A stretch of 64,000 bases of DNA. Origin: Undaria pinnatifida. Taxonomy: Eukaryota; Sar; Phaeophyceae; Laminariales; Alariaceae. The stretch is from positions 2,376,685 to 2,440,684 of the forward strand of contig JABAKD010000021.1 in the NCBI GenBank assembly GCA_012845835.1, given 5' to 3'. Below are positions 1 to 11,298 of this stretch, in pieces. Below the pieces are notes generated by a model. It saw nothing but the letters and a program-made list of their open reading frames with translations. It made no database searches and was not told the origin of the DNA. Every line of letters begins with the position of its first letter. Within the stretch, counting starts at the first letter, position 1. A program made the translations under genes and the position numbers.

Positions 1-204
1 CGGACTTGTTTTATACTCTGCACAGAACCACGGAACATTGTTTGTGAACGCTAGGTTCCGAACACAGTGTTGTCGTGACGTGGTTTATATTTCCCGATCG
101 CTAATTGAACTCTTTGGTCAACAGTTAGATTTCTGTTGAACCAAACTTGACACTCTCCCCCCTCCAAGTCTAACGTCAAAAAAACATTTGTTTTTTACGG
201 GCCT

Positions 205-640
205 AACAGCGTTCGTCAGAGGGATTGTTGTCTGTGGTTTCACCGATGGCAGGCCTTTCCGTGCTTCGATCGACATATATTTTCTCTATCAGTAGTGATG
301 AAGCCGTCAACGCGACAATAGCAGCTTCCCTTGTGTACACACATGCTGGTTACTGACACATTCATGCTAGCATTGGTTTTGTGCCTACGTTTAGTCCCAG
401 CGACCCAGGAAGAAAGCGGTACCAGAGCTCACAAGAGTCCGTGGTTTGAAGTTGTCCTGCGATCGTCCGTACCTGTGGCAATTGATATCCGATACGGTAT
501 TTTGCGGGACAATTGGTATAGCAGCCCGTAATTTCACGTCACCGAAAAAAATACCTGCTTGTGCTTTGTGTCCCATTACTCAAGGGAGGAGTCAATGAGC
601 TGGTTACTTGTCTTTCACCGCAGGTTGACCGCGATTCCGC
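205..640. repeat. Diverged direct repeat, copy 1 (copy 2 at about 1255-1585)
   Basis: This stretch matches 1255-1585 in order. Shared blocks include a G/T-rich start, a TATATTTTC or CGTATATATC block followed by AGTAG, then TGCGGGA-A-TTGG, and a TCCCATTAC-AAGGGAGG block followed by a CTTTCACC/CTTCACGCC segment. The copies are strongly diverged with indels. No coding logic is visible. The short ORFs here (331-531 on plus, 391-576 on minus) are not supported by anything else. Confidence 0.5.
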
Positions 641-669
641 ATCCCCGGGTTATCGTGTTGTATGTTAGG

Positions 670-1017
670 CTATACAGACTTCTCCACTATGGACGCTGCT
701 CTAAACCGGGCGTCCGACTCTAACTCAACTTCCATGTCCTCCGCGGACCACTTGACGTCGTGATTCGGAGTAAACTCGTTCGGGTTGGAGTCTGTATTTT
801 CGGATGCGGACTGACATTTTTCGGCTGCGCTATCCGCCGGTCCCGCGGTTTTTTTCGGAAGGCGAGGACCCAGAGTTATGCAGTGCTTGTCGAGCGACAG
901 GTTTACCTTGTCGAGGGTTTTTGACGTTTTGGTGGACGCAAAACGAGACTTTGCGACGAGAAGGAATCTTGAGAAGCTATGGCTGCTAGGGACCAGGCGT
1001 TCACAGAAACAACACAA
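670..1017 (-). other. Repeat-borne ORF fragment, unrecognised
   Basis: A 115-codon minus-strand ORF contains the peptide TLGPRLP followed by an acidic C-terminal part. A diverged copy of the TLGPRLP block lies on the plus strand at about 6000-6100, so the two copies are inverted. The reverse complement of the same block (GAGTTCGGCAGRCGAGGA) occurs at about 2538 and 6182. This is a dispersed module rather than a unique gene, and no domain is recognised. It may be a pseudogene fragment. Confidence 0.25.
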
Positions 1018-1280
1018 ATGGTGTAGGGGGCATGTCTTAGGTTAGCCATAGGAGATGAACCATCCTCAAAGTCAGGGAACGTTTTTAGAATGCTACGCTA
1101 CGAGGAGTGTCTTGTAGACTAGTGAATTGGTTATTCTTCCCCAGCGCTGATTTTTTTTTATTCCTAGTTTTTTGTTTCATATTAAGAGCATTGGAACTTT
1201 CCAACCGAAAATATGGTTTACGTTAAAAACACCGTTTCCCTAGCTCAATAACGTTGTCGGGTGGGTTGTTGTTCTCGGTT

Positions 1281-1382
1281 TGATCAGCGTCAGAGCCTCG
1301 CTGTGCTTCATTCGTATATATCAGTAGCACTTGATCAGCGTCAGGGCCTCGCTGTGCTTCATTCGTATATATCGGTAGCACT
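1281..1382. repeat. 51-bp tandem duplication
   Basis: Two adjacent 51-bp units start at 1281 and 1332, each beginning TGATCAGCGTCAG. They are nearly identical, with only a few A/G differences. The pair sits inside the larger diverged repeat copy at 1255-1585. Confidence 0.8.
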
Positions 1383-1799
1383 TGAGCCGTTCACGTGAAA
1401 GTAGCAGCTCCATTTGCGAAAAGCAATACTACCAACTGATTTCCGATACATTATTGCGGGATAGTTGGCCCTTTAGCCCTTCACTACACGCCCCCGAAAA
1501 TAGGAGCGGGCGTGGGTTGTCTCCCATTACGTAAGGGAGGTTCCAATCTGTTGTCGACTCGTCCTTCACGCCATTCCATCATCCTAGTCCATGACAGTCA
1601 CGGCTTTTGAATTCACCTTTCCCTCAACAGGTTTGAATCCGTCTATCAAAACGTCAAGTTTCCTCAACGATGTACCTGTTACTCGAGAAACACTGGAATG
1701 CGCGGGGTCCTCTCCAGCCGAGGTCGACAGGAGAATCCGCCAACCCATCGAGCGCCTGATCGACGGAGAGCGGAGGTGAGAATAATGGGGTAAGTGACG

Positions 1800-2790
1800 A
1801 CATATTTATGTTTTTCAGTAGGGTATCACACATCTGCATCCATGTCAGTTGCCCAATCCTCGAAACGTGGAGCAATATGGCTTGATACCAGAACAAAAGG
1901 TCAGAGGCGCGTATGGAGCTGCCACTTTGAAGTCTCGTTGGCCCTCATGTTTCAACCGTAAGCCCGACGGAGAGCTGGGGGAAAGAAAAATAGTGACAGT
2001 GGCATATTTATGTTTTGCAGTAGGATATCAACGATCTGCATTCATCTACTTGTCTAATCCCGGATCAAAGTGCAGCAATATGACATGATGCCCAGAACAG
2101 AAGGTCGGAGGCCCAAATGGAGCTGCCACTTTGAAGTCCCGCTGGCTTTCATATTTCAAAACGTAAGCCTAGTGGGGAACCCGAAAGGGCACAACGCCCG
2201 AGAATTACAACCTTTCGTGTGTGCGGCGCTTCTATCACTGAAGAGATGCTTCAACCAATCCACCGCTTGTCATTTACCAAACGGAGGTACGAACTTTCAT
2301 TTTTATCCCACATGGCAGTCAGCATCCTTGGTTTTCTTCGTTATATAGTCATCGACATATACTGCTTCATTTCAAACACCGGTGCATAAATCCAGCAATT
2401 GCATCCACATCACCCTCTTTCCGACCCGGAAGGTTTGCCACTGGGGTTCAGCGATAACGCGTCCGTGCGCGAGTCGGTAACGTCGAGGAATTCGATTTTT
2501 TCAAGTGCGTTCTATGATTTAGCAGGCCGTGCTCTCGAGTTCGGCAGACGAGGACCAAGAGTTGTGCCATGGAGTAGTCCTCTACTCCGCCCCAAAGGTG
2601 TAGGTGATGTCTATCGAAAATAGGATACAAGTGGTATTAATGAATGCAGCTTACCAACCTCGGATATGTGCTGCTACATGACATGATGTTCTCAAAGCAA
2701 ATGGTTAGAGGCGCGCGAGAGACATTTACTTTGAAGTCCCGTTGATCCTCATGTACCGAAAGGTAAGCTTTGTGTCCGACGCCCCGTAGA
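1800..2790. repeat. Array of related modules, block 1
   Basis: About 1800-1970 and 2010-2175 are diverged tandem copies. Each has a TTCAG/TTTGCAG sequence just before a TAGGRTATCA block, then a GCAATATG...CCAGAACA block, GGAGCTGCCACTTTGAAGTC, and ends at CGTAAGC. A third, partial copy lies at about 2640-2770. Between them, 2180-2630 is made of segments that recur at 6105-6690. The AG...GTAAG borders make the units look like duplicated exons, but no frame is conserved between copies. Confidence 0.5.
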
Positions 2791-3029
2791 ATAAAAACAT
2801 GAATGCAATGAATAGTTTTCCATGACTTAAAATAGCTACAAAGTGTGGTAAAAAAAACTGCCTTGCCAGTACGCACGGAATGACAGGACGGAACAAATTG
2901 CAAGCGATATGCAAAAAATGTACTAACGTTAGTTACTCCATCATAATCTACTGACCCGCGGATTAACCAGATCACCGGAAGCGGTCTGGCTTTCCACTGA
3001 TAATTATCAATAGAGCGAGAAAATTCCAA

Positions 3030-4223
3030 AGATGTGCGTTCTCCCGCGTTGGTACCCTTGGTGCTGGTAAGACAAATCTAAGTTAAGAATACAGTCGGGC
3101 CAGGCTATGTAACGGTTCTGGTTCTAAGAGGAGGAAAAGTAGTTACTGTACAGAGCAAAGCAGTACCTGAGGCACGGATGCAGGTTTCGGACCGGTGGTT
3201 CAAGAGGAAGAAGCAGCAGTCGGGAGGACATACGGCACGAGCGCAAGTTAGAACAGCACGTCCTGACATCGACCGCAGTGTGGAGGATTGCGATCACCAA
3301 CACGGCACAAGTCTACGGTGAGTCTCCGCTAATACACGGAGAAGGAAATAAGGAGAGGAAAGAGTGTTTGAGAAAGAAGCTGAGAATAAAGAGTCATGAC
3401 CTCAGTTCATGGTGAGCACATTCATTACTCATATGGTGATCGTGAAGGCCTCCAGCAAGAGGTCGCGAGGCCGCGACATGGCCCACAAGGGACCTTTGTT
3501 AAACTGGACGTTTCGCACGAGATGGAGTCGGGGAGAACCCGAGAAAATGAGTCAAGGCATGTAATTAGATTCGGCCACCGTTTGAACTCAAACTGCGCCA
3601 ACTATACCTTCGTTCCCTGACTAGCATTCCCCGGGTATCGTTGAAGACGTCTTCAAGTCAAACTAGATGGGTGAGCGGTGAATGGGGTGGCGTAGAAAGG
3701 GTGTCAGTGGTTGTACTTGGAGGGTCTTTTGTGCCTCGGTGGGAGACTGTTTACTTATGAATATGCATTTTTGTTACGTTCATCTTTCGCTGCGACTTTC
3801 GAACGGAGGTCGTCTGCACCTAAATGTGGTTTAGGGAAGTGGAATTGGTGCTTGATATAGTTTTCGAGAGTGATATATTTGTTGTTATTCTTTCATTTTG
3901 GTATGTGTGGTTTACGGATATAGGCGCAATTTTACAAGGGGCACACCGCGCGGAAGATATGAAGTTTTGCACGCGTCGGCTGGGTGGCAACAGACGGTAG
4001 TTTGGCGGAGACGTAGCTGTGACTGGCGTACGTTCGGTTGTTTATTGGGGTCATGTGGGTGTGTTGTAGCGAACGCGGAGATTCCAATTGACGGGGGCAA
4101 AGCGTTTCGTTTTTTCTCTTTGGCATAGACGCATTGAAGGGTGGGAAATGATAATGGGGGGGGGGTGTCGGGTGGTGTTGGTCTGTCATGTTACGTCCTA
4201 CACATTCATTGTAACGTGGGGAG
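3030..4223. other. No supported gene
   Basis: The region holds an A/G-rich segment at about 3340-3390 and a 74-codon plus-strand ORF at 3396-3620 that I do not recognise. It also has short antisense ORFs around 3900-4190. Nothing has splice sites, conserved motifs or a partner copy that would support a gene. Confidence 0.4.
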
Positions 4224-4464
4224 GCGTGCTATGATAGAGGTAGCACATTTTTCCTGAAATTTGTTCTCGATGACCGGGATCCACAACCCATAAAGGTCGA
4301 AATCGTTTCTGGTTTACTTCATGATTCTCGTTGAGTACCTGGGTCATGGAATTTTTCACCCGGTGGCAGTTATATTTCTCTCCGAATCAGTTTTTGGGAG
4401 AAATCGCAAACTCCCAAAATGAGGAAACTCGGAAAAATATGGAGGCACCTATGTCGTAGCACGC
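4224..4464. mobile_element. MITE, family CGTGCTA, copy 1
   Basis: A 241-bp element has terminal inverted repeats. The left end reads GCGTGCTATGATAGAGGTAG. The right end is its diverged inverse (ATGTCGTAGCACGC), with a TTTTTCC block just inside both. A central TTTTGGGAGAAATC/CTCCCAAAA pair can form a hairpin. There is no ORF. A second copy lies 255 bp downstream. No target-site duplication was identified, so the superfamily is unknown. Confidence 0.65.
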
Positions 4465-4719
4465 TTCTGGGAGAGGGACGAGGGGGACTGTTGGATGGCC
4501 TACGGTTCAGGAGAGAGCAAAATGGTTGAGACGTGGTACGAGAGAGGGTGGGGGGGAGGGGCGTGGCTACGAAGGCGGCTACTGTCCGCGAGGAAGAAGT
4601 GCCGAATTTTAGAGCGACACGTATCGGTTGCTTCGATGAGGGCCACGCAGGTGAGGGCAGGTAACGGCAGCGGAAAATCCATAGTTCGCTGAACGGGGCC
4701 TTCACATGCCAACGGAGAA

Positions 4720-4961
4720 GCGTACTACGATGGAGGTGGCACTTTTCGTCTGAAATGGTTTCTGAATGTGGCTCCTTAACCCGAAATCGTTGGAAAGTCG
4801 GTCATTTTTTCCCGTGACTCTTGTCGTGTACCGAGGCCATGGGATTATTTATCCAGTGTCAGCAGCATTATTTTTCTCCATATCAGTTTTTGGGGTAGGT
4901 CTTAAGGTCCCAAATTGAGGATAACTCACAAAAAAAGTGATACACCTCCATCGTAGAACGC
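4720..4961. mobile_element. MITE, family CGTGCTA, copy 2
   Basis: This is a 242-bp relative of the element at 4224-4464 in the same orientation. The left end GCGTACTACGATGGAGGTGG mirrors the right end ACCTCCATCGTAGAACGC. Internal blocks are shared (CTGAAAT, CCATGG-ATT, TCAGTTTTTGGG, CCAAATTGAGGA-AACTC). Between the copies, 4465-4719 is G-rich unrelated sequence. Confidence 0.65.
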
Positions 4962-6000
4962 GTCCGGAGATTGTTGGAGATGAGGACACGATACTATGCA
5001 TGGACACATAGTCGTATGACCATATGGGGGTATGACCCTCGCATCCCTACAATGCCACGACAGAGCATGGCGGGTGGGCATGGACCAGGCTGATTTTTCT
5101 TCCACCAAGCGCAAAGCGTCATGATGAGGTGTTCCGCGAGTCACGTGAATAGGTGATCTACATCATACCAAGAACTCTTTGTGAAGCTGACTTGCAACTG
5201 GATGACAGCTTCAACGAACCAATCCAATTTCCGGTATGATTACATCCACATAGAGTGCTATGTATAACTGACTCGTGGGTGCCATACCGTAAACACCACC
5301 ATCTTGGTACGCCATACGACTACTACGACCCAACTGCAAATATATCCATATCCACCCGGAACCCAGCATCTACCTTGACCGCCGCTTGCGCTCGACCGCC
5401 AAAAATGAAAAAATGAATCAAAAGCTCCCTGGTTGTCTAGCTTGTATATAAACAGTGAGCGTCATGTTTTACAGTGTCGTTGCCAACCGACAACACAACC
5501 TATGTAAGCCGTCTTCGTTTTGAGCTTTTTCGGAAAGAATACATTGCTACCACCAGCATTACACGCTGAACAGGTTGCCGTAAAAGTGATTCCCCGGGGG
5601 GGGGGTCGGGGGAAATACATCTTGTGGTAGCAGGATTCCCATGTCACGGCAGCGTGCCGTACACGAAGAGAGAGAATGTTATTTAGAAAGAGGTGACGCG
5701 TTTGAAAAATGGGTCCCAAGCATGTGGCGGGCGTATGGTCACGCTTGAGAGGGAGAAAGGAATATGTAGCAAAGGGTTCACGCACTGGCGGAGATGGAGG
5801 GGTGGGGGGGGTCCCATTTGGTGCTGGCCTTAGTCATGTGACTATTGACCACGAATTCCCGTTCGAGACGGTGCTCCTAATGTGGATACCTCCATAAGTT
5901 GGGCGATTATTACAATTATTCCATAGTACGGTCGTTGATATCGTAGTTTCAATATACACCACCTACACATCGTTGGCGCGAAGAACAAGACTACTCCATT
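4962..6000. other. No supported gene
   Basis: Only short ORFs on both strands are present, including a minus-strand 107-codon ORF at 5462-5785. A G9 run lies near 5598. The block around 5020-5075 (GTATGACC...CCCTCGCATCCCTACA) is loosely repeated near 30910. No gene evidence was found. Confidence 0.4.
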
Positions 6001-6690
6001 TTATGACTCTGGGTCCTCGCCTGCCGAACACGAGCGCAGGGACGGCTGATCATCGCGCGCAGGAGAAAAAAAGGAATTCCTCGGCATCACAGATTCGAGA
6101 ACTCGTCCGTGCCCGAGTCGGTAATGTTGAGGAGTTCCTCTTAGTTCTGCTGCGCTCTATGACATAGCCGGCCTTGCGCTCGAGTTCGGCAGGCGAGGAT
6201 CAAGACTTATCCTCCGGAGTAGCCTCCTGCTCCGCCCCACCCGTGAAAGTGGCGTTCTTTTGAAGTACTACATCAATGATATGAAATATTGCAGGTGACC
6301 ACCAATACCGGATACGTGCTGCTACAAGCCATGATGCCCAGAAACAATCGTTAGAGGTGAGTGTGAGAGTTTTGCTTCCTCACATATTAAAATGAAAGCT
6401 TGGTGCCCGACGCACCCTAAAAGAAAAATCTGTTTTCACGGTGCTCCCCATGCCTTAGGAGAGCTTGAAATCAGTCCGCTACTTGTCATTCAACAAACCG
6501 TCTTACCACCATTCACTTTTTTACTCACGTAGGGGGTTATCATCTCTAATCATGGATGGAACATGGTCGGCCACATGTACAGCGTTATTTGGGACACCGC
6601 TGTGTAAATCGCGCGATTGCATCAACCTCACCCTGTTTGTCCATGCGGTATCGTTTAGACCTGATTCTCAGCGGCCACTCCTCTCGCAGC
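6000..6690. repeat. Array of related modules, block 2
   Basis: Segments at 6105-6250, 6290-6430 and 6440-6690 match 2460-2620, 2640-2790 and about 2220-2450 respectively. Shared landmarks are GTCCGTGCxCGAGTCGGTAA, CTCGAGTTCGGCAGRCGAGG and a GTGCTGCTAC...CATGATG block. The order differs between blocks. The 147-codon plus-strand ORF at 6465-6908 lies partly in this repeat and is not supported as a gene. Confidence 0.5.
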
Positions 6691-6959
6691 TAGAATTATT
6701 CAGCACTGGTGCTTGTCGAGTAACAGGTACTGTTGCCAGGGAACATGAACGTTTGGTGTACACACGTGAAACCCCGTCACCGAAGCCTATCTTCAGAACA
6801 AATTACTACAATGGACGAGACTTGTACTACTTCAACCCCGCCCTGATCGTACAAGGCGCACAGCTTAATTTATTTTTATATACGACGTTCGTTTTTACGG
6901 CCGTCTAATCCGGATGTATGCGGCTACGTGGTATGGTGACGAGAAGAAGAAGAAAAAAC

Positions 6960-7085
6960 GATATGTACTAAAATAAAATACACTCCAGCTGTGAGATCGA
7001 AGCTTTTGTCGAAACTCATGTACCTGTAAGCTGTGTATGATACTCCGACTTCGAATATTACTCGGTGTGAGTCCTCATTACCGAT
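6960..7085 (+). repeat. Fragment of the G-rich dispersed repeat family
   Basis: This segment starts with ACACTCCAGCTGTGAGATCG and continues through GTCGAAACTCATG, TGTGTATGATACTCCGA and GTAGGTCGGCGAC. It matches the starts of the copies at about 41390-41510 (plus) and 25580-25720 (minus). Confidence 0.65.
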
Positions 7086-7571
7086 GTAGGTCGGCGACTA
7101 TACCAATGTTAGCTATTCCATATCAATCTATTTTCCCTATTCTCCTTTCGCATTTCCGGTTTCTTTTCGATCGATGTCCACCTTGAGCACCGCCAACAAC
7201 GCTTCGCTATCGTTGTCAACGTGAAGCCGAGGCTGGCTACTGCCCACGCCAAGCTTATCACCGATGTGCTTGGCCTTCTCAATCACGCCTTGAGAGACCA
7301 TAGCCAAATCACACAATCGGCGACGCCGCAATAACTCCCGAGGTCAATCAAGTTGTGGCACATCCTCCCAGCTCTACGACACTCGCAGGATTGCCAAATT
7401 AAGCGGCGTGAGAGGTTTGCCTGTGCCGAACGCGGTGACCTCGCCCGTTTTGCTTCCTGGTTAATGGAGTATACCCGTCGAACATCGACGAGGAAGATTG
7501 GCCAAGCCCCCGAAGAGACGAACGTTGATATGTCAACGAGGGCATGATCAGCATGCCGCCATCGAGGGGAG

Positions 7572-10243
7572 ATGACTGTGGCAGAACGCAGCCTCCTCGC
7601 GGAACCGCCCGCGTCGGGGAACGAGGAAACGTGGGAGCGCGTAAAAGCGAAGCTTCCGGAAACGAACCAGGCCTGCGTCTCCGAAGCTGCAGCGACAGCG
7701 GTGGCAGCAAGTTCCTCCGACCAGGAGGAAGGAAGTGTTCCCAACTGGCGCCCGAATGTAGAGTTCGACTTACAGCTTGCCCTCGAGCTCAACAATTCTC
7801 GCAAAGCCTAATCAGGCGCGGGAAGAGACGGTCTGGGCTTCTCGCACTGGCAATCAATAATCAGTAAAGGGTTTGGGCGCGAAAAATTCGGAGCTGGCCT
7901 TGAAACTTCCTGGAGAAGAAATTCCGAGGATCCAAACGCCTTCCCGCCTGAATTGCGGCAGCTGTTCTTGAAAATCCAACCTCACTGCTCTGGGTGAAAA
8001 CTGCCGCCCCGTGTGTTTGGCGATGACGTGGAAGCGGCTTATTGCGGCCGGAACCATGCGGCAGTTGCAACCACGGCTGGAAGAGGCCAACCGCGCGAAG
8101 CAAGATAGTTTGGAGTCGGAGTACGAGGTGGGGGTGGAACAGGTAGCGCTACGCGCAAGAGTGCATTCCGAGGCAGCAAATCTGGCAGATCATGACCGAC
8201 TGCTCCAACCCATTCAACACAGTAAAGCGGACTGCTATGCTAGAGGAAGTAGCCAATTGCGTGCAGACGCTTACACCGTTCGTCGCAAAATTTTTCGACG
8301 AGATGTCTGCGCCCGTGTTATGTCGCATGAAATCGGGAGAAAGGCGGAAGATCGACTACTCCAGCGGGGTGCAACAATGGAATGCCATGGGGCCGGCGTT
8401 GTTCTTTGTATGCCGCTTCTGGCGGTGCTGAAGCGGACACGGGCGGAGTTCGAGCCAAGAGGTGTTGAGGCATTCGCCTACCTAGACTATATTATCATCG
8501 GAATGACGGAAATCACCCCCGATACTGTGGAAGTGGTACCATTTTTCCAGCGTGAGCTGTCCAACATCGGAACTGCGATCAACCGGAGCAAAGCGGTTGC
8601 CCTGCTCCCAAAGGGGCAAGTACCTACACGAGAATAAATCGTTCTTCTTGAAAGCATTGGCGTCAGCATCGCCGTACGTGGTGGGGTGAAGTTGGTGGCG
8701 ATGCCCGTCGTCACAGATGGATACGTGAGGGAGAGCGTAATGGAGATAGTCCGAAACGGGAGAGCGGAGCAACTCGCGCGGATGTTGCCGCGCATGCCGG
8801 ACAAGCAATCAGCCGACCTGATTGCAACCGGCTCTATGGTGCGATGGACCTCCTACTATGAACGCGTGATGATCCCAGAACTATCGCTGGCTGCATGCAA
8901 AAAAGGTGATGGCAACGCTTTGTGGATGCTGGAGAAAATGCTCGATTTCCCGGGGGCAACAGAAGAGTCGTAGTTCTTCGTGGACGGGTGCCCGACAACT
9001 ATGTTGACCCTGCAACCCCATCAACAGACGCAGGAGAGCCTGTCCACGAGGGACGGAGGGTTCGGGTTGTCGTCGGCTAAAGCCCGGAGGATGTCAGCAT
9101 TCGTTGTGGGCTTGGTACGACGGTGCCCAAAGGTGCTTGCTGATCTGTTCATCGCAGTAAGGAATAAAATCCGGAGGGAGCTGCCCGATTCTGATCTCGC
9201 GCGGCGCATCTGGAACGGCGTCAGGGACCTGCGCGATGTGCATATGGTTTCAGAGCAGGCCATGGCGAACATCGTGCCGAAGATCTGGCGCGACAGAGCC
9301 TTTAGAGAAGGAGAGCAAGATGCCTCAAGGCAACCAGTTGCAGACGTGTTGCCTGCACACAACGCCAAAACTAGCAGTTTCAGCATATCGCAGCTTAGAC
9401 CGGGGGAACTGGTAAACCGAGTACGCTACGAGAGGTACGTCTCTTCGCTGGACAGGCTCCCCGAGATGAGGCCCCAGCGAGACACATGCGACTCTCAAGG
9501 CGAGAAGAAGACGCGAGACTTGGCCAAGGCCCGGTAACGGAGCCAATCGGGATCAGGGGCTACCCCTTTTTAAGGGCGAGGCCTGTAGACTCAGCTAGAA
9601 CCATCTCTGCATCCGAGTTCGTGACTGCGGGGAAGAGATTCCTGGGGGATAAAGGAATTCCTGGCGGCGTGGTTCGCATGCTGCAGTGAAGCGGAGGTTA
9701 ATACGCGGCATGCACGGTTGTGTCACCGATCAGACGCGCAAGTAAACCAGCACCAACCCTTTGAGCACGCGCATTCCCGCACCCTTAAGAGCATGTCCAT
9801 CCGACACCAGGTGGAAAGCGGAGCCCGGTTCCACGAAGGCAGGGATTTGCGAATTTTATTCGTGATTGAGGCAGGTGGACTACGAGATGCTACCGAATCG
9901 GAGTATCGCGCGACAGGTCGATACTACCCAACGTCATGTATGCGCACCAACAATCGGCGGTCCACATGCGGGCAGGAAGCGCTGACCGAAACGGATCAGC
10001 GGCTTTCACTTCCGAGGCGCGCAAGCGCAACTACTACGCTCGTCCGGACAGGTGTCCTTCGACGAGCGCAGCTACAAACTCACCACCCTCGAAGTGGAAA
10101 GCTTTTTTCGCCTCCGTAAAGAAGGCATCGACCTGGTCGATCAGGTGGCCGCAAACATCGTTGTAAGGACGAACGAATCGCCCCTAGCGCGGATAGACGT
10201 GTGCAAAGAGCGCTTAGGTGTTATTATGTGTAGCATACGGTAG
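7572..10243 (+). pseudogene. Reverse-transcriptase pseudogene of an unusual non-LTR-like family
   Basis: Consecutive reading-frame pieces encode one long protein broken by stops and frameshifts. They run 7572-7997 (one in-frame TAA), about 8011-8190, 8192-8400, 8400-8634, 8650-9537 (one TAG) and about 9661-10243. RT motif A is DCSNPFN near 8195. Motif B is degenerate (GVQQWNAMGP near 8360). Motif C is FAYLDY near 8480, so the second catalytic Asp of the usual YxDD is Tyr. A Cys/His cluster (FACC, then RHARLCH) lies near 9680-9725. A conserved-looking C-terminal segment (VIEAGGLRDA) may derive from a nuclease domain, but that is weak. No poly-A tail or target duplication was seen. The element is dead, and its clade is uncertain. 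Confidence 0.7.
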
Positions 10244-10244
10244 T

Positions 10245-10665
10245 ATTTTCGAGGCACGAGAAATGCGTGTTGTGCACGTACGAAAGAAGTTTGCCCGTGT
10301 CCATCAGATCAACGCGGGTAAATTATACGTAACAATTGGATAGCCTTGAGACATACCTTGCCCAGTTCGTAGTTGCTGACCTGCGAGCGAAGCACGTAGT
10401 GAAGCAGAGTCAGCGTTACAGGTTCTGCTCAAGGTGTAATGTTGACTAGTTTGAAATACAACAGTAGTCTGAATCCATTGGGATAGGGCTAGGCAGGGTC
10501 GGTTCTTCTATTATTATAGTTTGAATGATGATTAAGCAAGGGCTTTCACCAGCGAAACATTCGTAATTTCCACGTCGGCCACTCAATTCACAACATATAG
10601 ACTATAGGTGATGTTTATTATTCTTTGTTGTAGGTGATGGGTGACGTGTACAGCAGACAGGTATC
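10245..10665. repeat. Dispersed repeat D, copy 1, left part
   Basis: This is a close match to about 15950-16350, from TCGAGGCACGA through ATACGTAACAATTGGA, CGAAGCACGTAGT, GTTACAGGTTCTGCTCAAGG and GAATCCATTGG to GTAGGTGATGGGTGAC. It follows directly after the RT pseudogene, but copy 2 has no RT before it, so it need not be that element's 3' end. Its continuation appears at 13300, after about 2.6 kb of inserted DNA. Confidence 0.8.
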
Positions 10666-10973
10666 ATGTTGTTGTTGTTTTCACATTAACTCGCATAATC
10701 GAGTCCGTGGTCACAGGACAGGCTCCAGTCACTCTGGAGCTGAGGAATACCCCAGGGAAAAACACAAACAACCCAAGGTGGTACACGCATACATATCACA
10801 GCTGGCGCAATTCATTCCTCCACCAGAAACATATAAAAGCGAAATCGGGAGTCGGTCTACGATGTGCCAGGTCCATACCGGTGCATACGTCTCGTTACTC
10901 ACGCTTGGAGAAACCGACTATACCGCTTGTCACCCAACAAAGACAACCACGTATACGCACGAAAGACTTAAAA

Positions 10974-11132
10974 CAATTGGAGAAAAGAAACCAAGAAAAG
11001 AAAAAAGGTAAAAGATAGGAAAGAAAAGAGAAGAAAAGAGAAAGACAAGAAAAGCAAGAAAAGACAAGACAAGAAGAGGAAGCAAGGAAAAGAAAAAGAA
11101 GAGAAAAAGAAGGAAAAAAGAAAGAAAGAGAA
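10974..11132. repeat. Purine (GA) tract
   Basis: About 160 bases are almost pure A/G on the plus strand and built from irregular AAGAAAAGAGAAG-type units. Plus-strand ORFs ending in Lys-rich tails and the minus-strand Phe/Leu-rich ORF (10930-11139) are by-products of this composition. Confidence 0.85.
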
Positions 11133-11298
11133 ATGTCACACTATTATAGCAGACCCTAGGAACTGGCTAAAGACGGCATTGGGCTTATCGAGAGTGCCAA
11201 GCGCATCATCAATGGCCCTGGGGAGAGAACGCAACATGGCGAAAAAGTCAGGGCGGTCTATTGCTATCTTGCGACGGCCATTGGAAGGCCCACAAGTT

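Noticed and set aside
3396-3620. 74-codon ORF considered as a copia gag fragment
   Set aside because: The resemblance is only in amino-acid composition. There is no zinc knuckle, LTR or neighbouring pol sequence.
10930-11139. Leu/Phe-rich 69-codon minus-strand ORF resembling a membrane protein
   Set aside because: It is entirely the complement of the GA tract.
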